DNA of 64,000 nucleotides from Sambucus nigra (lineage: Eukaryota; Streptophyta; Magnoliopsida; Dipsacales; Adoxaceae). The notes beneath the pieces were generated by a model, which was given only the letters and a program-made list of their open reading frames with translations, was not told the origin of the DNA and did no database searches. Numbering within the stretch: the stretch's first letter is position 1; each line of letters starts with the position of its first letter. The position numbers were made by a program, and so were the translations under genes. The DNA lies in assembly GCA_949130495.1 (NCBI GenBank), contig OX422221.1, positions 478,163,159 to 478,227,158 of the forward strand, in the 5' to 3' direction. Positions 60,031 through 64,000 of the stretch are shown here, one piece after another.

Positions 60031-61653
60031 TGATACGACGTAAATATTGCGTATTTCACCCGTTAACCTACGCGTTATTAGCCCCCTTGGGTATCGTAAT
60101 CCCTATATTTATTCTCGTTAACCAGACAACCTCGGATTTCTATGTTATCATGTTTTGCAGGGGTTAATTTAGCTTTTGTAGGTGTTTCGATGCTTAGTAT
60201 GAAGTTTGGACGCTTTTCAGAAAAGTTTCGTCGACTTTTGCAGCTTCGGGGGCATTTTAGTAATTCCAGCATTCGGGTTTGAATCCCGAGCTCTTCATGA
60301 AAGTTGAACCCCTTTGATTTATCTTCGCTTGGCCGCCGACGGTGCATGATTTCGAGTTGTAATGATGGAGTTATGGCATTTTTAGGATGATTTTTACTTA
60401 AAAAGTACACTCAAGGTCACATTCAAGGGAATTTTAGTCATTTCATATTTTGGTTTTTTATCCTAATGTCTTCTTAGATGTTGTATCCCTCTGAGTTATA
60501 TTCTCGTAGCCTCCGACCGTGCCTAATTCTGAGCTATAATGAAGAAATGGCGGCATTTTCCGTAAAACAGGACAAAGCTGCAGAATTGCAGACCTGTAGG
60601 GGCGAATCGATTCGACCCAAAACTGAATCGATTCGGTTTGCACCAGAATGCCAGATATTTGCTTCCCCTGTTTTCGAATCGATTCGGTCCTTTCCCGAAT
60701 CGATTCGGCTACAGTAAAAGTCCGTAAATCTTTAATTTTAGGTTTGTTTTTGGTTGCGTATAAAGGTGTAAACATTGTATTAAGTGAAATACATATTTTT
60801 TTACACTTCTAGGTTAGAACTTTGGGGATTTTGGGAGCTTTGGCCCTCTCCTCTTTTCTCTTGGATCCTTGTCCATTTATATATGTAAGCTTTACTATTC
60901 CTCGTCTCTTTCATTGTTTATGCTGTATTTCTTACTTTGTTCTTCATTTCCATGCCTAGATAAATTAGTTTAGTTTAATTAATTATTATTTTATTAGTTA
61001 ATTAGTTGTTTAAAGTAGTTTAATTCATGTATTGCCCGTAGATAAGCGGTTGGTATCGTGTGTCCGCCATTAATGGGCGTCGAGCTCCGAAAGTTAGGTT
61101 TGGGAAAAAATTACATTTAATTGAAACCGCGTGTATTAAAGTTGGATTGTTATGCATTTAACTTTATTTGTCACGCAACTTTAGTGTTTATAGCGATAAT
61201 TCGAATTTAATCCGCGTGTGACCATTTTTGATTAAATGTTTAATCTCGCAACTTTGGATTAAATTCCTTATTGTGTGATGTTTATGATTAATTAAAAATG
61301 CTCGATTAAATGTTTTCGAACCGAAATTCTAATTATTAGTTGTTTAGCCCATGGTGGGGATGCGATCCCGACTCTCGTTTTATTAATTTTAGTATAGTGT
61401 TAACTTCTTCCTTTTTCTCTTTTGTCACCATTTCCATCCATCACCTTTTCATTTATTTATTTTACACTTTTATTCCTGAAGTAATTAAATAATTAAAATC
61501 TAAAATTTAATCACTCCCTGTGGATTTCTTACGATACCCGACTTACCGTTGTGCTTGCTTGTCAAGTGTAGTTGTAGTTTAGGTTTTTTCATCGCGGCGG
61601 TGAAACACACAATGATTGTGTCCTCACATGAACACACTTTTACCGCTTGATCA
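60031..61653 (+). repeat. 3' LTR of X
   Basis: TGATACGACGTAAATATTGC to TACCGCTTGATCA. Four CGAATCGATTCG-type palindromes at 60602-60712 match those in the 5' LTR; TATAAAGG at 60759 is a likely TATA box. It is followed by the target duplication CTCCC. Confidence 0.9.
60602..60712. repeat. Palindrome island in the 3' LTR of X
   Basis: Four GAATCGATTC cores with the same 2+2 spacing as in the 5' LTR. All four cores are preserved even though the LTRs differ at other positions. Confidence 0.88.
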
Positions 61654-61658
61654 CTCCC

Positions 61659-62920
61659 CCATCCATATGAGTCCTTGCAAAAATAACTCCGTTGACGCTG
61701 GCAGTCACATACAATAGCTTGTTATGAGGGAATCCTATGGCCCTATCCGCATCGCTGAAAGTTACTTATGACATAAACTTCTTCACCAACCAGGCCATGG
61801 GTCCCCTCCATCTCAGCGAGGGGACTGCGTTCTTCCTCACAATGTCAAGTATTGCTTGGGTTACTTCCAACCTACTCTCTTTCAGTATCCCTACTTGGTC
61901 GAAGAACCTGGTGAACCTTGGGGATTTTGAAACTGCAGAGTATTCTATGACTGGGTCTACTTCCTCACCTTCAACGTTGTATACATCCTCCATGTCTTTA
62001 GCACTTGCTTCATCGTAGGCTAATACTACATTAGCCATTCCCTTAGTATAGATTTCCAAAGCTTCTTCGAACTCCCCCTGCTTCGTCATTGGCTTTCTTT
62101 CTTCTTTCTTTGCCTCCTCATCATATGCCACCACCAGATTGGCCCCATGTGTTGGGAGTCGATTGTTTTTAACGTTCTACAGAGGGATTTGTAACGTTTT
62201 TCCCTTTACATATTTATTGATGATTCTTCTCAGTGTGAAACAACTCTCTGTTGGATGCTGGATCTTTCGATGAATCTGGCTATATTTGGGATCCACCCTT
62301 GTTACCGCATCGGGTTCCCTAACAGGAATGCCCTTTGGTTCGTAGATTGTTCCTCCTTCGACCATTGCATTGTAATAGCTAACAGCCTCATCCACTGTAC
62401 AAGGCCACATTGATGGGTCCTCCCTATTTCTTCCAAACTTCCTCTTATTGTCCTTCTTCGGTACCTTGCCCCCATCTGTTGCCTTAGAGTACCCTACCAG
62501 TCGGGGCTAAGACCTCCCCCCCACAGGTTGTATCAGTTGCCTAAACATCATGGGCACAACCACTGGATTTGGCTGCACAACCAATGAGATATTTCTTGTC
62601 TCTTTTAGGAACGCTGAAAAAGTCCCCTCGCATGTCTCATTGATAAGATGGCAGATGTACTTAGGGAGCAGTCCTTCCACACAGATCTGTAGTATCTTGG
62701 ACTCTTTGGCCTCCTCCCTCACATCGAGGGACCTCTCCCTGAGCCTTCAAACGTAGGCCACCACATCTTCCCCTTGTCGGTGCTTCTCCCTTCACAGTTA
62801 GGTTAAACAAAAAATCATCTTTCGCCAGAAAGAACTTCTGGGCGAACAAAACATGCATCTCCTCCCATGTAGAAATGCTCTTGGGAGCTAAATGAGAATA
62901 CTAGGTATATGCTTTATCGG
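61659..62920 (-). pseudogene. Y gag and protease N-terminal part
   Basis: Minus-strand pieces: MHVLFAQKFFLAKDD (62858-62661), ESKILQICVEGLLPKYICHL (62722-62507; gag domain core), a knuckle-like IHRKIQHPTESCFTLRRIIN (62290-62200), in which the first Cys and the Gly of CxxHxxxGHxxxxC are changed, and an acidic segment (62134-61766, AYDEEAKKEERKP, EVDPVIEYSAVSKSPRFTRF). It runs into the X insertion site at 61658. Frames change several times, so it is non-functional. Confidence 0.75.
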
Positions 62921-63002
62921 TTAAGGATTGTGTTGAATGTCATCAAAGTTGAGCCTTCGATTAATGTTATCTTGCGCCATACTCCTTTCTTAAAAGAATG
63001 CC

Positions 63003-63020
63003 TCCCCAGCAGAGTCACCA
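63003..63020 (-). other. Primer-binding site of Y
   Basis: The minus strand reads TGGTGACTCTGCTGGGGA, a known class of plant Gypsy primer site, two bases from the LTR end at 63023. Confidence 0.8.
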
Positions 63021-63022
63021 AA

Positions 63023-64000
63023 TGTAAGAGGGTAATTTAGATAAGATGGAGGCGTAACCTCTTTTTGAATACAGTAAGGACAAGTTAACAAGAAAAAACT
63101 ATTGATTAACTATAGGACACGAAAACACAACTTAGTGAAGATAAACTTGATTAAACTCACAAATCTCTCATGTATGACTTAAAAGATAATAATGAACTCA
63201 GAAGTAACTCAGTTAGAGGGAGAAAGAAGTAAGCACCCTAGATACACCTTGGCAGGAAGCCAAACACACCAACCACCCTCAAGAATCTCTGTCAAGTATT
63301 AAAAGCTTCGTAACAAATGATAATGATGGGTGATTAAACTCTCTCATTTTGTAATAACTATCTCTCTGATGTATATTATCTCTAGTAATAACTTTTTAAC
63401 TCTCAAAAAGATCATCCTCTCCTCAGAGGCGTTTGGGGTCCTTAAATAGCCTCTCTCACTACCCCCAAGGCAACTCCGTTATTAATGCCTGTGAACAACA
63501 TCCCTCATACTTTATGTCACAAGCATTAAATAATTGATGCACTTGTTGTCTCCACATCATAAGCATTAAATGTCAAGACATGTCTTTTGCCTAACGACTG
63601 TGTGTCAGGGGGCTGTTGTTACAGAGGTGGCTCACCAACTGCCTGATAGCCCTAAATACCACGGTGGTTTACTCATGTGCAGGTCTGATATTGCCTAGCT
63701 GGTTAGTGACATCAGATAAAGTGGATGTGACATTAAGTAGAGGGCTGTTTGGCTAATAACTCATCTCCCGATGGAACTCATGGTTGCTTCCCCCCCCCCC
63801 CCTCCCGAGGTTCGACGGTCAGGGTCCTTCGGTGTTTTACCAGGTGTATCTAAGATAGTTAGGACAAGCCCCAATGGTGCCTCACTGGTAAAACTTCGAA
63901 GGACCCTAACTGTGGAACCTCGAGAAGAGCAGCTTGGAGTTCCATCGGGCGATGAGTTATGAACCAAACAACCCTCTACTTAATGTCACATCTATTATAG
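63023..64000 (-). repeat. 5' LTR of Y (continues beyond the window)
   Basis: Matches the LTR at 30540 closely from TGTAAGAGGGTA onwards for about 830 bases. The last 280 bases form a long fold-back structure not present in full in the left LTR. The outer end of the LTR is not reached. Confidence 0.8.
63724..63992. repeat. Long fold-back inverted repeat in the right LTR of Y
   Basis: GATGTGACATTAAGTAGAGG at 63724 pairs with its reverse complement ending at 63992. Pairing continues through ATAACTCATC-CCCGATGGAACTC, GAGGTTC-AC and AGGGTCCTTCG to TTTTACCAG, giving arms of about 110-125 bases around a loop of some 30-45 bases. Homology of the arms stops sharply outside GATGTGAC. A C run (63790-63803) lies in the left arm. 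Confidence 0.85.

Larger units (their letters stand above)
50206..61653 (+). mobile_element. X: composite Athila-like LTR element with three LTRs
   Basis: The outer LTRs (50206-51827 and 60031-61653, 1622 and 1623 bases) are closely similar. They start TGATACGACG and end GATCA, giving TGAT...ATCA inverted ends. The flanks carry a perfect 5-bp duplication CTCCC (50201-50205 and 61654-61658), and the interrupted Y protease frame reads through when X is removed. In between lie internal module 1 (51828-55327), a different LTR (55328-56842) and internal module 2 (56843-60030). Neither module encodes pol, so the whole is non-autonomous. Confidence 0.88.
30540..64000 (-). mobile_element. Y: very long Tat-lineage Gypsy element, minus strand, interrupted by two insertions
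   Basis: Reading leftwards from the right edge: 5' LTR (from beyond the window to 63023), PBS (63020-63003), gag (62900-61660), protease (split by X), protease-RT linker (split by CACTA-2), RT and first RNase H (41249-39464), second RNase H (39470-39030), integrase (38860-37500), an opposite-strand PMD gene (32725-37202), polypurine tract and 3' LTR (31709-30540). With CACTA-2 and X removed, the visible part is about 13.7 kb, large but normal for Ogre/Tat-type elements. Left and right LTR starts match closely (TGTAAGAGGGTA/AATTTAGATAAGATGGAGGCG). Its right end is outside the window, so no target duplication can be tested; the left flank is AGCTT. Confidence 0.88.

Noticed and set aside
50640..60775. 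Pairs of similar short frames at 50632-50949 and 60458-60775
   Set aside because: They sit at the same place in the two outer LTRs of X and match only because the LTRs are copies; no protein motif is present.

Overview
This window looks like intergenic chromatin from a plant, most likely a eudicot with a large repeat-rich genome. The evidence is the content: Ty3/Gypsy lineages found only in plants (Tat with dual RNase H, Athila-like, chromovirus), CACTA DNA transposons with plant-type CACTACACC termini, a plant mobile domain (PMD) reading frame and a 'putative plant transposon protein' reading frame. I recognise no host gene, rRNA or tRNA. Almost all protein-coding sequence belongs to transposable elements, and most of it is broken by stops or frameshifts.

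Layout. 1-4126 is a stack of nested LTR pieces: the end of a chromovirus with a 2.96 kb 3' LTR, a related LTR fragment on the other strand, the end of an Athila-like LTR, and the end of an older chromovirus-like LTR. 4127-12044 is AT-rich and mostly unidentified. 12045-15523 is a non-autonomous CACTA element (CACTA-1). 15524-17914 is unidentified. 17915-24890 is a Tat-lineage element (T1) with 5' LTR, PBS, gag-protease, RT, RNase H, second RNase H and integrase in one frame; it has one frameshift and nine internal stops, and no 3' LTR is visible. 25393-27020 is an Athila pol fragment fused to a truncated minus-strand element (Z, 27021-30539).

30540-64000 is one very long minus-strand Tat-lineage element (Y) whose right LTR runs off the window. 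Two later insertions split it. CACTA-2 (41250-49560, target duplication TCT) lies between the protease and RT regions. A composite Athila-like LTR element, X (50206-61653, target duplication CTCCC), lies inside the protease domain. X has three LTRs: two nearly matching outer ones and a different one in the middle. Between its integrase and its 3' LTR, Y carries a divergent gene on the opposite strand with a plant mobile domain, at least three phase-0 introns and a coiled-coil tail.

Most interesting signals. (1) Three different LTR families each carry a compact island of family-specific palindromes; in two of the families the islands share a 2+2 layout, and in two they lie just upstream of a TATA-like box. 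(2) Two CACTA elements share a 169-bp tandem repeat and downstream sequence but have completely different subterminal palindromes. (3) Both patterns suggest fast replacement of the DNA sites read by element-encoded or host DNA-binding proteins. (4) The two internal modules of X share a 2-kb 3' region but carry different reading frames, which suggests module exchange between non-autonomous elements.
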